Source: Streptomyces stelliscabiei | GTDB lineage: Bacteria; Actinomycetota; Actinomycetes; Streptomycetales; Streptomycetaceae | Direction of reading: 5' to 3' | Length of the DNA: 64,000 nucleotides | NCBI RefSeq assembly: GCF_014873495.1 | Contig: NZ_JADBGF010000001.1 | Location: forward strand, 8,432,001-8,496,000 | In this document: piece after piece, positions 35,861-44,470 of the stretch | Layout of the letters: every line of letters begins with the position of its first letter | How positions within the stretch are numbered: the stretch's first letter is position 1 | The notes under the pieces: model-generated | The model's input: the letters and a program-made list of their open reading frames with translations, nothing else | Database searches by the model: none | What the model was told of the DNA's origin: nothing | Made by a program: the position numbers and the translations under genes

Positions 35861-36091
35861 GAGCTCTCGATCCTTAAGTCGTCGGGTGGTACTTCCCATC
35901 GTCAACGATCACGGAGCGCGATGCATTCCTGAGCGGGCCGCTCGCGCTCCCGATCGCAGATTGGCCGGAAATGGATCCGGCGGTTCAAGAGTATCGGTCT
36001 GGACCATTGACCGAACACGGTCATGAGTGGACTCTGTCCCTGCCGTAACGCACGTCGGTGAATGATGGTCACATACGTGAATGGATGGCTC

Positions 36092-36874
36092 ATGACCCCC
36101 ACACGAAGGAACGTCCTCGGCGCCGCGCTCGGCGGCGCCGCCGCGGCCACCGTCGGGCTGCCCGCCCCCGCCGCGCACGCCGCCTCCTGGCAGGTGAAGT
36201 GGTCCCCCTCGGCGAGCGCCGACGGGCTGCGCGCCTTCGAGACCCTGGAGGACGACCGCGCCGACTCGCACACCTCCGCCTCGCCGCACATCCGTGCCGT
36301 CGGCGACACCTGGCGGTTCGACATGCACACCGTCGACCGGGACACCTCCACCGACCGCCAGCGCCACGAGGTCACCGGCCTGCGCACCGGCAGCGGCTTC
36401 CTGCGCTGGACCGAGGGGCAGACCTGGCGCGTCACCTACGGGATGTACATCCCGAGTTCGCTGAAGGCGACCACCAGCTTCACGCACATCATGCAGATGA
36501 AGCAGCCCGGCGCCGGCACCTCGCCCCTCGTGGTGCAGTCCCTGCGCCGGGTGAACGGCGCCCAGGCCATCGAGCTGAAACTGCCGATCGACGACGTCCT
36601 CGTCGGCCGCACCGATCTGGCGCCCCTGCACGACGCCTGGGTCGACGTCGACTTCCAGGTCAAGGTCGGCAACGGTGCGGCCGGTTCGGTGCGCTGGATC
36701 CTCAGGAAGGGCCCGACCACCCTCATCGACGTCTCCCGCTCGGGCGTCGACACCTTCCTCGCCGACCGCCTGCGCCCCAAGTGGGGCATCTACCGCTCCC
36801 TCGGCGACACCTCGGGCTCCCTGCAGAACTGTCACCTGCTGCTGCGGAACATGAAGGGCTACCAACTGGTCTGA
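36092..36874 (+). CDS. Tat-exported polysaccharide-lyase-like protein
   Basis: A 260-residue exported protein. The N-terminus TPTRRNVLGAALGGAAAATV has a twin-arginine signal, with cleavage expected near PAAHAAS. The mature part contains WRVTYGMYIPSSLKATTSFTHIMQMKQPG and a beta-sandwich pattern like concanavalin-fold polysaccharide lyases (heparin-lyase I/PL20 style). Its wording resembles other Streptomyces Tat proteins of no assigned activity. Catalytic residues cannot be assigned. The ATG at 36092 is chosen because it opens the Tat signal; two ATGs at 36062 and 36065 would add ten residues. It stands alone, divergent from the aldo/keto reductase. It may act on plant or microbial glycans. 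Confidence 0.7.
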   Translation: MTPTRRNVLGAALGGAAAATVGLPAPAAHAASWQVKWSPSASADGLRAFETLEDDRADSHTSASPHIRAVGDTWRFDMHTVDRDTSTDRQRHEVTGLRTGSGFLRWTEGQTWRVTYGMYIPSSLKATTSFTHIMQMKQPGAGTSPLVVQSLRRVNGAQAIELKLPIDDVLVGRTDLAPLHDAWVDVDFQVKVGNGAAGSVRWILRKGPTTLIDVSRSGVDTFLADRLRPKWGIYRSLGDTSGSLQNCHLLLRNMKGYQLV

Positions 36875-36906
36875 CCAGGAAGGGGATCGGGGCAGGCGGG
36901 CGGGCC

Positions 36907-38733
36907 TCACGCCCGGTACAGCGCCTCCACCTCCTTCGCGTACGTCTTCTCGATCGCCTTGCGCTTCAGCTTCAGCGACGGCGTCAGCAGCCCGTGCTCC
37001 TCGGTGAACTGGTGGGCGAGGATGCGGAACGTGCGGATCGACTCGGCCTGCGAGACCAGGGTGTTGGCGGCGACCACCGCCCGCCGCACCTCGGTCTCCA
37101 GTTCCGGGTCGCGCACCAGCTCGGCCGGAGACAGCTTCGGTTTGCCGCGCATCTGCAGCCAGTGCTCGACCGCCTCGCCGTCCAGGGTGACCAGGGCGGC
37201 GATGTACGGACGGTCGTTGCCGACGACGATGCACTGGGCGACCAGCGGATGGTCGCGCACCCGCTCCTCCAGGATCGCCGGCGAGACGCTCTTGCCCCCC
37301 GATGTCACCAGGATCTCCTTCTTGCGCCCGGTGATGGTGAGATAGCCGTCCTCGTCGAGGGAGCCCAGGTCGCCGGTGGCGAGCCAGCCGTCGTGCAGGG
37401 TCTCGTCGGTGGCCTTCGGGTTGTTCAGATAGCCCTGGAAGACATGGGGTCCGCGCAGCCAGATCTCGTTGTCGTCCGCGATGTGCACGCTCGTGCCCGG
37501 AATGGGCTGGCCGACCGTGCCGTACCGGGTGCGCTCCGGCGGGTTGGCGGTCGCGGCCGCCGTACACTCCGTCAGGCCGTACCCCTCGAAGATGTGGACG
37601 CCGGCGCCCGCGAAGAACAGCCCGAGCCGTCGGTCCATCGCCGAGCCGCCGGACATCGCGTACTTGATGCGGCCGCCCATCGCCTCCCGGATCCTGGCGT
37701 AGACGACCTTGTCGAAGAACTGGTGCTGCATCCGCAGGCCCGCCGACGGGCCGGGCCCGGTGCCCCAGGCCCTCGCCTCCATCGCGTCCGCGTACTTCAC
37801 GGCGACCTCGACGGCCTTCTCGAACGGCCCGGCCCGTCCCTCGCGCTCGGCCTTGCGCCGGCTCGCGTTGAAGACCTTCTCGAAGATGTACGGCACCGCG
37901 AGGAAGAAGGTCGGCTGGAAGGCGGCGAGGTCGGGCAGCAGGACGGCGGCGTTGAGCTGCGGCTGGTGACCGAACTTGACCTTTCCGCGGATGCCGGCGA
38001 CCTGCACCATCCGCCCGAAGACATGGGCGAGCGGCAGGAACAGCAGTGTCGCCGCCGCGTCGCCCTTGCGGGACTTGAACAGCGGAGCCCAGCGCTCGAT
38101 GACCGTGTCCGCCTCCACCATGAAATTGGCGTGCGAGATGACACAGCCCTTGGGGCGGCCCGTCGTGCCGGAGGTGTAGATGATCGTCGCGATCGACTCC
38201 GGGGTCACGGCGAGGCGGTGCCGGTGCACCACCTCGTCGTCGAGATGCGCCCCCGACTCGTACAGCTCCTGCACCGCGCCGACGTCCAGCTGCCAGAGCC
38301 GGCGCAGCTGCGGCAGCCGGTCGATGACCGTGGCGATGGTCATCGCGTGGTCCTCGTGTTCCACCATGGCCGCCGTGCACTGGGAGTCGTACAGCATCCA
38401 GAAGACCTGCTCGGCGGAGGAGGTCGGGTAGACGGGGACGACCTGGGCGCCGACCGTCCACAGCGCGTAGTCGAACAGGGTCCACTCGTAGCGGGTACGG
38501 CACATGATGGCGACCCGGTCGCCGAACCGGATGCCCTGCGCCAGCAGCCCCTTCGCCAGCGCGAGGACCTCGTCACGGAACTCGGCGGAGGTCATGTCGC
38601 GCCACTCGCCCTGCTCGTCCTTGCGGCCGAGCGCGATGTACGACGGGTCCTCCTGGGCGTGCTCGAAGACGACGTCGGCCAGACCGCCCACCGGCGGCGC
38701 CGACGCCAACGGGGGGTTGGTGAACTCGCGCAA
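36907..38733 (-). CDS. long-chain fatty-acid--CoA ligase (AMP-forming)
   Basis: A 608-residue acyl-CoA synthetase of the ANL superfamily, which activates fatty acids through acyl-AMP. Motifs in order: P-loop IIYTSGTTGRPKGC (about 187-200), FLPLAHVFGRM, YGLTECTAA (acyl-adenylate site), the hinge ATGDLGSLDEDGYLTITGRKKE, and a C-terminal Lys in SLKLKRKAIEKTY. The size and linker match the FadD15 group of actinobacteria. The start is a TTG at 38733 preceded by GAGGAG five bases upstream. Peripheral membrane association is likely. No beta-oxidation partners adjoin it. It is monocistronic, with the GC-rich repeat region at 38734-39349 upstream. Confidence 0.94.
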   Translation of the reverse strand: MREFTNPPLASAPPVGGLADVVFEHAQEDPSYIALGRKDEQGEWRDMTSAEFRDEVLALAKGLLAQGIRFGDRVAIMCRTRYEWTLFDYALWTVGAQVVPVYPTSSAEQVFWMLYDSQCTAAMVEHEDHAMTIATVIDRLPQLRRLWQLDVGAVQELYESGAHLDDEVVHRHRLAVTPESIATIIYTSGTTGRPKGCVISHANFMVEADTVIERWAPLFKSRKGDAAATLLFLPLAHVFGRMVQVAGIRGKVKFGHQPQLNAAVLLPDLAAFQPTFFLAVPYIFEKVFNASRRKAEREGRAGPFEKAVEVAVKYADAMEARAWGTGPGPSAGLRMQHQFFDKVVYARIREAMGGRIKYAMSGGSAMDRRLGLFFAGAGVHIFEGYGLTECTAAATANPPERTRYGTVGQPIPGTSVHIADDNEIWLRGPHVFQGYLNNPKATDETLHDGWLATGDLGSLDEDGYLTITGRKKEILVTSGGKSVSPAILEERVRDHPLVAQCIVVGNDRPYIAALVTLDGEAVEHWLQMRGKPKLSPAELVRDPELETEVRRAVVAANTLVSQAESIRTFRILAHQFTEEHGLLTPSLKLKRKAIEKTYAKEVEALYRA

Positions 38734-39349
38734 ACCCGCTCCTCGTGGCGCTCCGAACAGCGCGTGAAAGCTACCTCACCGCGAGAGGGGACGGGAGGGT
38801 TGTGGAGGGGGCGCATAGGGATGCATGACGCGAGTCGGTGCCGAAAAACGACCGCAGAAGAGGAGGTATCCGGCATAGTGCCGGACCTCGCGGTAAGTCC
38901 CGTGAGGCCAATCTCCACTGAACCCGCACGCCCCGGTCACGGCGGGCGTCCTGACGAACAGCGTCCGCCCTGGTCAGACGCGAACATCCCTCACCTCCGC
39001 GGGCCGGCCGGCCCGCGCCGAGCCCCGACACGAGGGCGGGGGCGGGGCGCAGCGTGCGTCTGCCGCCGGGCCTGCCGCCAAGCCCCTCGTGCCCGGCCGT
39101 GCGGCAGGTCTTGGCGGGGAGGAAGGCTGTCGGAAGGGGGCGCGTCGGACCTGTGCCGCGTCGGCCTTCGTCGTAGGGGGACCGCTTGCCGTCGGGCCGG
39201 CGGCCGGGTTTCCGCCCGGCCGCCGGTCAGATCTCTCGCACCCGTCCGGACAACCGGTCTCCGCCGGAGAGGGAGGCTGTCGTGAGGGGCCTCTTGCCGT
39301 CGGGCCGACGGACCGTCGGGCCTGGGCCGCCGTTCCGCCCCGCCCCCGG
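38734..39349. other. intergenic with degenerate copies of the lysR 3' end
   Basis: 616 bases without a convincing gene. It holds the promoter region of the acyl-CoA synthetase gene. A weak frame starts at GTG 38877 behind GAGGAGG, but its translation soon becomes Arg/Pro-rich and unlike a protein. From about 39061 onward lie two degenerate copies of the downstream part of the neighbouring lysR gene, each followed by similar linker DNA. Confidence 0.6.
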
Positions 39350-39415
39350 TCAGATCTCCCGTGCTCGGCCGTGCAGGCGGTTTCCGCCGGAGAGGATGGA
39401 TGCCGCGAGGGCGTC
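39061..39415. repeat. tandem degenerate repeats of lysR 3' end
   Basis: The word CCGGTCAGATCTC at the lysR stop (39346-39358) recurs at 39222-39234, and CGCCGGAGAGG with following GGATG occurs at 39386 and 39266. A weaker third copy (GGCGGGGAGGAAGGCTGTCG) lies at about 39113. CTTGCCGTCGGGCCG precedes two copies, at 39185 and 39295. The unit is about 110-125 bases, so the region grew by duplication of the gene tail and linker. Confidence 0.65.
39197..39226 (-). terminator. hairpin terminator downstream of lysR
   Basis: Perfect 12-base arms (CCGGCGGCCGGG at 39197 and its complement ending 39226) with loop TTTCCG, within one of the duplicated units. Confidence 0.65.
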
Positions 39416-40225
39416 CGCCGCGCCGGCCGCCGTGCCGGGGCGGCGGCCGTGGACGAGGACGAAGTCGACCTCGCCCAGCTCCGGCAGTCCGGCCCGCTCC
39501 GGGACCCGGACCAGGCCGGGAGGCACCAGGCGGCGAGAGTGCGCCATCACGCCGAGGCCCGCGCGGGCGGCGGCGATGAGCCCGTTGAGGCTTCCGCTGG
39601 TGCAGGCGATGCGCCAGGAGCGGCCTTCGCGCTCCAGCGCCTCCAGCGCCAGGGCGCGCGTGATGCCCGGCGGCGGGTAGGCGATCAGCGGGACCGGACG
39701 GTCGGGGTCGACTCGGAGCCGCTCCGCGCCGATCCACACGAGCCGGTCCGTCCACACGGGTTCGCCGCGCGGGTCCTGTGGGCGCCGCTTCGCCAGCACC
39801 AGGTCGAGCCGGCCGGCCGCGAGCCGCTCGTGCAGCGTGCCCGACAGCTCGACCGTCAGCTCAAGGTCCACCTCGGGATGGTCGTGCCGGAAGGCCTCCA
39901 GGATCTCCGGGAGCCGGGTGAGCACGAAGTCCTCGGACGCGCCGAACCGCAGCCGCCCGCGCAGCCGGGTCCCGGTGAAGAACGCCGTCGCCTGCTCGTG
40001 CACCTCCAGCAGCCGCCGGGCGAACCCGAGCATCGCCTCGCCGTCCTCCGTCAGCTCCACGGAGTGGGTGTCCCTGGAGAACAGCTGCCGCCCGGCCGCG
40101 TCCTCCAGACGGCGGACATGCTGGCTGACCGTGGACTGACGCAGCCCCAGCCGCCGGGCGGCCTGCGTGAAGCTCAGCGTCTGGGCCACGGCGAGGAAGG
40201 TGCGCAGATGGGAGGGTTCGTACAC
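39350..40225 (-). CDS. LysR-family transcriptional regulator
   Basis: A 291-residue LysR-type regulator. The N-terminal winged HTH (about residues 3-62) reads EPSHLRTFLAVAQTLSFTQA and LGLRQSTVSQHVRRLEDAAG. The co-inducer domain starts near RGRLRFGASEDF and has VDLELTVELSGTL. The start is the GTG at 40225 (VYEPSHL), eight bases after AGGG; the frame opens three codons earlier at 40234, but relatives begin with YEPSHLR. It is divergent from the SBF-like symporter gene with an 85-base gap, the classic arrangement in which LysR controls the neighbour. Its 3' end has been duplicated downstream. Confidence 0.93.
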   Translation of the reverse strand: MYEPSHLRTFLAVAQTLSFTQAARRLGLRQSTVSQHVRRLEDAAGRQLFSRDTHSVELTEDGEAMLGFARRLLEVHEQATAFFTGTRLRGRLRFGASEDFVLTRLPEILEAFRHDHPEVDLELTVELSGTLHERLAAGRLDLVLAKRRPQDPRGEPVWTDRLVWIGAERLRVDPDRPVPLIAYPPPGITRALALEALEREGRSWRIACTSGSLNGLIAAARAGLGVMAHSRRLVPPGLVRVPERAGLPELGEVDFVLVHGRRPGTAAGAADALAASILSGGNRLHGRAREI

Positions 40226-40310
40226 GATCGCCACCCTACTCGGTCATCGCGAAACATGATGACAGTCAGAACGGTATGACGGATTCCCGATCAAGGGGTC
40301 GAGGGGGACG

Positions 40311-41408
40311 ATGGAGAGGGGCCTTCCGGTCCCGGACACCACCCTCGCCGACAGCACGTGGAGCACCGTGAAACGCCTGAAGTGGCCGAGCCGGCTGCCG
40401 ATCGACCCCTACATCCTGCTGCTGCTCGCGACCGTGGGCGTCGCGGCGCTCCTCCCGGCACGGGGAACGACCGCCGAGGTGGCGTCCGGCGCGTCCACCG
40501 TCGCGATCGCCTTCCTCTTCTTCCTCTACGGCGCCCGGCTCTCCACCCGCGAGGCCCTCGACGGTCTCAAGCACTGGCGGCTGCACGGCACCGTCCTGGC
40601 CTGCACGTTCGTCGTCTTCCCGCTGCTGGGTCTGGCGGCCCGGGGCCTGGAACCGGTGTTCCTGAGCCACTCCCTCTACACCGGGCTCCTCTTCCTCACC
40701 CTCGTCCCCTCGACCATCCAGTCCTCGATCGCCTTCACCTCGATGGCCCGGGGCAACGTGCCCGCCGCGATCTGCGCGGGTTCCTTCTCCTCCCTCGCCG
40801 GCATCGTCCTCACCCCGCTGCTCGCGGCGGCCCTGCTCGGCGGCAGCGCCGGCGGGTTCTCCGCCGACTCGCTGCTGAAGATCGTGCTCCAGCTGCTGGT
40901 CCCGTTCGTCGCCGGGCAGCTCACCCGCCGCTGGATCGGCGCCTTCGTCACCCGGCACAAGCGGATCCTCGGCCTCGTCGACCGGGGCTCCATCCTCCTC
41001 GTCGTCTACGTCGCGTTCAGCGAGGGCATGGTGCGCGGGATCTGGAGCCAGGTCAGCCCGCTGCGGCTGGCCGGACTCCTCGTCGTCGAGGCCGTCCTGC
41101 TCGCGGTGATGCTGCTGCTCACCTGGTACGGCGGCAAGGCCCTGGGCTTCGACCGGGCGGACCGGATCGCCATCCAGTTCGCCGGCTCCAAGAAGTCCCT
41201 CGCCTCCGGACTGCCCATGGCGAGCGTCCTGTTCGGCCCCGAGGCCTCCCTCGCCGTCCTGCCGCTGATGCTCTTCCACCAGATGCAGCTCATGGTCTGC
41301 GCGGTCATCGCCAAGCGCCGCGCGCACGACCCGGTGGAGCCGGCCGTCACGGAGGAGCGAGACGAAGCGATACGAACCGCGGTCGGTACAGGGACACGTC
41401 CCGCGTGA
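40311..41408 (+). CDS. bile acid:sodium symporter family protein (SBF-like)
   Basis: A 365-residue integral membrane transporter of the SBF-like/YfeH group with about nine to ten helices. Examples are PYILLLLATVGVAALLP, ASTVAIAFLFFLYGARLS and the conserved crossover LVPSTIQSSIAFTSMARGN. AGSKKSLASGLPMASVLFG, another family hallmark, is near the C-terminus. It imports an organic anion with sodium; the substrate is unknown. The start is the ATG at 40311 with GAGGGGGACG upstream; a GTG at 40368 nearer the first helix is possible. LysR control is likely from the divergent gene. Its last 62 bases overlap the 3' end of the convergent gene at 41347. Confidence 0.9.
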   Translation: MERGLPVPDTTLADSTWSTVKRLKWPSRLPIDPYILLLLATVGVAALLPARGTTAEVASGASTVAIAFLFFLYGARLSTREALDGLKHWRLHGTVLACTFVVFPLLGLAARGLEPVFLSHSLYTGLLFLTLVPSTIQSSIAFTSMARGNVPAAICAGSFSSLAGIVLTPLLAAALLGGSAGGFSADSLLKIVLQLLVPFVAGQLTRRWIGAFVTRHKRILGLVDRGSILLVVYVAFSEGMVRGIWSQVSPLRLAGLLVVEAVLLAVMLLLTWYGGKALGFDRADRIAIQFAGSKKSLASGLPMASVLFGPEASLAVLPLMLFHQMQLMVCAVIAKRRAHDPVEPAVTEERDEAIRTAVGTGTRPA

Positions 41409-42582
41409 TGTTCAGCTGCGCCGCCGCCGCGTCGGCGTCCAGCCAGTTGACGTCGTAGCTGAGCACCAGGCGCCCGTCGTCCGCCGTCCGGTGCGCCTGG
41501 GGGTTGTACGCCGCGACCCCGCTGTTCGGCAACGGGGGACTGAACCCCTTGGTGGGCCCGTGCCACGGCCCGGTGGGGGAGCAGGCCCAGTACGCGGTCA
41601 CGGTCGTCAGCCCCGCCGTCCCGGCCGCCATGGTGAGCAGCACATAGGTGCGCCCGTCCCGTACGACGGTGAAGGCGCTGCCCACCCCCTTGTCCGCCCC
41701 GTTCCCGAGCACGGGCGCCCGCCGCCCCCGCACCTCCCAGCGCGCGCCGTCCCAGTACTCCCACGCCCCCGGCTCCCCGAGCCTGCCGCGCGGCACCCGG
41801 GCGACGTACGCGTGCGAGGTCGGCCGGGAGGCGGCCTGCGCGTCGGTGCCGCCGTAGACGTACGTCCATTCGCCCGCGTCGACGGCCGTCGTGCCGAACA
41901 GCACCCGCCGGGCCGGATCGGCGACCGACGCCTGGTCCAGCACCGTCGTGATCCCCTCCAGCCGCAGACCGGGCAGCGACAGCGTGGCCACCTCCGTCGA
42001 GGTGGGCACCCCGTAGATCCACGGCGCTCTGCCGGCCGTACGCGTCCACAGCAGCACCCGTACGACCTTCTCGTCCGAGCCGGGGGAGCGCGGCTCGACC
42101 CGGGCGGCCACCGGCCAGCGCCAGTGCTGGGGGGCCGGGTCCGGGAAGACGGGGGCCGGGAGCGTGGCTTCGAGACGCCCCGAAGAGGACATCACCACGG
42201 CCGAGTTGCGCACCAGCGGCGTCGCCGTGTCCCGCCACGCCACGGACTCGCCCGCCGGGTTGGGCGGGGGGTGCACCTGGCCCAGATACGTGTCCGAGAA
42301 CAGCCACAGCAGCCGTCCGTCCGGGAGCCGCACCGAGTGGGTCCCGTCGCCGCCGGTCCAGTCGTCGGTACGGGTCGCGTCGTCGCCGTACCGGGTGAAC
42401 TCGCCGGTCAGGGCCGGGTCCGGGTCCCAGTCCCGGACCGTACGCGCCGTGCAGGCGCCGCCGCCCTCCCGGTCGTCGTCCGGGAGGGCGGTGAGCAGCA
42501 CGGCCGCGAGGGCCAGGACCAGGGCCAGGATCAGGACCGGTCCGGCCCCCGTCCGCTGTCGTGCTCCTGCGTCATCGGGCAC
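41347..42582 (-). CDS. DUF4185-like secreted or membrane-anchored beta-propeller protein
   Basis: A 411-residue protein. The N-terminal hydrophobic stretch GAGPVLILALVLALAAVLLTAL acts as a signal anchor. The rest resembles DUF4185/five-bladed-propeller proteins, with RLPDGRLLWLFSDTYLG near the start, repeated blade-like elements (YVYGGTDAQA, LSYDVNWLDADAAAA) and a C-terminal end YRPRFVSL. Relatives are predicted extracellular glycan-binding or glycosidase-like proteins with no proven activity. The start is a GTG at 42582; no strong ribosome site besides GGAGGG is seen. It converges on and overlaps the symporter gene by 62 bases. A decayed sialidase-like gene lies just upstream on the same strand, so the locus once handled glycans. 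Confidence 0.72.
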   Translation of the reverse strand: MPDDAGARQRTGAGPVLILALVLALAAVLLTALPDDDREGGGACTARTVRDWDPDPALTGEFTRYGDDATRTDDWTGGDGTHSVRLPDGRLLWLFSDTYLGQVHPPPNPAGESVAWRDTATPLVRNSAVVMSSSGRLEATLPAPVFPDPAPQHWRWPVAARVEPRSPGSDEKVVRVLLWTRTAGRAPWIYGVPTSTEVATLSLPGLRLEGITTVLDQASVADPARRVLFGTTAVDAGEWTYVYGGTDAQAASRPTSHAYVARVPRGRLGEPGAWEYWDGARWEVRGRRAPVLGNGADKGVGSAFTVVRDGRTYVLLTMAAGTAGLTTVTAYWACSPTGPWHGPTKGFSPPLPNSGVAAYNPQAHRTADDGRLVLSYDVNWLDADAAAAQLNITRDVSLYRPRFVSLRLAPP

Positions 42583-42592
42583 GGGAGGGACG

Positions 42593-43244
42593 TTAGTTGC
42601 CCGTGTCCACCCGGTCCATGGGCAGGCGCGGGATCTCGCCCCCGGTCGGCACGTCCCGTGTGGCGAGCCCGGCCGCGGGCTCCCCGCGCACCCACACCTG
42701 CGGCTGGGTCGTCCCGACCCCGCCCATCCACAGCATCGGCTGCTCCCCGGAGGCCGCGGTGTACCGGAACCGGAGCGAGGCGGTGAAGTCCTTGGTGCCG
42801 AGCGGGAGCCGGGGCCGGTAGGGCAGGCGGACGGCATCGTCGACGCCGTCGAACTCGATCGCGCCGCCGGCCGTCCCCTCCGTCGGCCGGGCGCCACCGA
42901 GGACGGCCGCCGGACGGCCGCCCGGGGCCCGGTCGGGCGTCCTCGGGCGGGGCCCCGGCGCGGCTTCAGCCAGCCCTCGGTGAACCGGGCGAAGCGGATC
43001 TCGTCCCGGGCGTCGACCGCGCCGCCCTCGTCCAGCAGCCCCACGACACCGTCGCCATCGGTCCCGGGACCGATCCGGACCCAGGTCCGAGTAGCCGGAC
43101 CAGTCCGTGGTGACGACCGTGCCCCCGGTCCACGCTCTCCCAGGTGCGTCTGTTGTACGTCTCCGTCGGCACGACGCGGCCGGTCTCGCGGTCCACGACC
43201 GGCGCGGGGTTGCCGTGGGTGTCGCCCACCAGCCCTTCATCCGG
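42593..43244 (-). pseudogene. decayed BNR sialidase/LamG-like gene
   Basis: Minus-strand pieces of a sialidase-type protein in three frames. HGNPAPVVDRETGRVV (about 43200) is the BNR/Asp-box entry of exo-sialidases. LDEGGAVDARDEIRFARFTEGWLKP (about 43000) follows in another frame. GGAIEFDGVDDAVRLPYRP and PQVWVRGEPAAGLATRD, a LamG-type module, follow in a third frame and end at a stop at 42593. The N-terminal half of the enzyme is missing and at least two frameshifts separate the pieces. Confidence 0.75.
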
Positions 43245-43391
43245 CTGGGGGACGGGACATCGGACGTCCCACGTCCGATGTGCGGCCCACGACGGTACTG
43301 GGGGGTTCTGGGGCTCACAAGAACCGTGCGGGTGGTCGGGCGTGTTTTCGCGGGAGGGGGGTGGGGGTTCGGTGCGTCGGCGGGCGCCGGC

Positions 43392-43460
43392 GGGTGGGGG
43401 CTGGTCGCGCGGCCTCTGCTTTTACAGGGGCGCGGGGAACTGCGCGATCAGCCCCCACCC
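43392..43460. repeat. long inverted repeat with dispersed repeat in loop
   Basis: GGGTGGGGGCTGGTCGCGC (43392-43410) pairs with 43442-43460 over 19 bases with one mismatch. The 31-base loop contains GGGGCGCGGGGAAC (43427-43440). Confidence 0.65.
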
Positions 43461-43528
43461 AGCCGCACCCGGCATCGAGACCGGTGGACCGACGGCGCGT
43501 ACCCGGCCGTGCCGAACGCGGAGCGAAA

Positions 43529-43579
43529 GGCGGGGCCCCCGGGGCGCAGGGGGCGCTCCCCGCCACCAGGGGCCCCGCC
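43529..43579 (-). terminator. hairpin terminator after fdhD
   Basis: Perfect arms GGCGGGGCCCC (43529-43539) and GGGGCCCCGCC (43569-43579) lie 20 bases past the fdhD stop. The 29-base loop is itself GC-rich and may fold. Confidence 0.65.
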
Positions 43580-43598
43580 GTCGTGGAGGCGGGCCCCG

Positions 43599-44462
43599 TC
43601 AGCCCCGGTCGGCCGCGGCCCGCAGAGCGATCCGGTGCTCGCCCGCGTACACGTTCATGGAGGACCCCCGCAGGAACCCCACCAGCGTCAGCCCGGCCTC
43701 CGCCGCCAGATCCACCGCGAGGGACGACGGCGCCGACACCGCGGCCAGCACCGGTATCCCCGCCATCACCGCCTTCTGCGCCAGCTCGAACGAGGCCCGC
43801 CCGGACACCAGCAGCACCGCCCGGGACAGGGGCAGGGCGCCGTTCTGCAGGGCGCGGCCGACCAGCTTGTCGACGGCGTTGTGCCGGCCCACGTCCTCCC
43901 GTACGTCGAGCAGTTCGCCGTCCTCGCCGAACAGGGCCGCCGCGTGCAGACCCCCGGTCCGGTCGAAGACCCGCTGCGCCGCGCGGAGCCGGTCGGGGAG
44001 GCTCGCGAGGAGTTCGGGGTCGAGCCGGACCGGGGGAGCCTCACCCCCGTGGGTGTCGTCGACGGCCCAGCGGGCGGTCGTACGGACGGCGTCCAGCGAC
44101 GCCTTGCCGCACAGCCCGCAGGACGAGGTCGTGTACACGTTCCGTTCGAGCGTGATGTCGGGGACGACGACCTCCGGAGAGGTCCGCACGTCCACCACGT
44201 TGTACGTGTTCGCACCGTCCTCCGTCGCGCCCGCGCAGTAGACGATGTTCTGCAGGTCCGACCGTTCGGCGAGCACCCCTTCGCTGACCAGGAACCCCGC
44301 CGCCAGCGCGAAGTCGTCCCCCGGGGTGCGCATGGTGATCGCGAGCGGCTTGCCGTTCAGCCGGATCTCCATCGGCTCCTCCGCGACGAGCGTGTCCGGG
44401 CGGGTGGAGACCGCGCCGTCCCGGATGCGGATCACCTTGCGTCGTTCCGTGACTCGTCCCAT
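43599..44462 (-). CDS. fdhD: formate dehydrogenase accessory sulfurtransferase FdhD
   Basis: A 287-residue FdhD, which passes sulfur to the bis-MGD cofactor of formate dehydrogenase. The Cys motif appears as SSCGLCGKASLDAV (about residues 115-128), with the two catalytic Cys. Other FdhD signatures are MRTPGDDFALAAGFLVSEG, DVREDVGRHNAVDKLVG and VSGRASFELAQKA. The start is the ATG at 44462. It is the last gene of the formate dehydrogenase operon, eight bases after the iron-sulfur subunit gene, so the maturation factor is made with its client. Full-length, and cytoplasmic. Confidence 0.96.
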   Translation of the reverse strand: MGRVTERRKVIRIRDGAVSTRPDTLVAEEPMEIRLNGKPLAITMRTPGDDFALAAGFLVSEGVLAERSDLQNIVYCAGATEDGANTYNVVDVRTSPEVVVPDITLERNVYTTSSCGLCGKASLDAVRTTARWAVDDTHGGEAPPVRLDPELLASLPDRLRAAQRVFDRTGGLHAAALFGEDGELLDVREDVGRHNAVDKLVGRALQNGALPLSRAVLLVSGRASFELAQKAVMAGIPVLAAVSAPSSLAVDLAAEAGLTLVGFLRGSSMNVYAGEHRIALRAAADRG

Positions 44463-44470
44463 GTCGTGTC

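Larger units (their letters stand above)
43245..43598. other. intergenic downstream of fdhD; hairpins and dispersed repeat
   Basis: 354 bases without a gene. It carries two long hairpins, listed separately, and a GGGGCGCGGGGAAC repeat inside the loop of one. Otherwise there is no protein-like frame. Confidence 0.6.

Noticed and set aside
36058..39285. A 1075-codon plus-strand frame across the Tat protein and acyl-CoA synthetase
   Set aside because: It spans two genes in the wrong frame and is a high-GC artefact.
38877..39285. A possible small gene from GTG 38877 behind GAGGAGG
   Set aside because: The ribosome-site spacing is 11 bases, and the translation quickly becomes Arg/Gly/Pro-rich through the duplicated lysR tail; no family resemblance.
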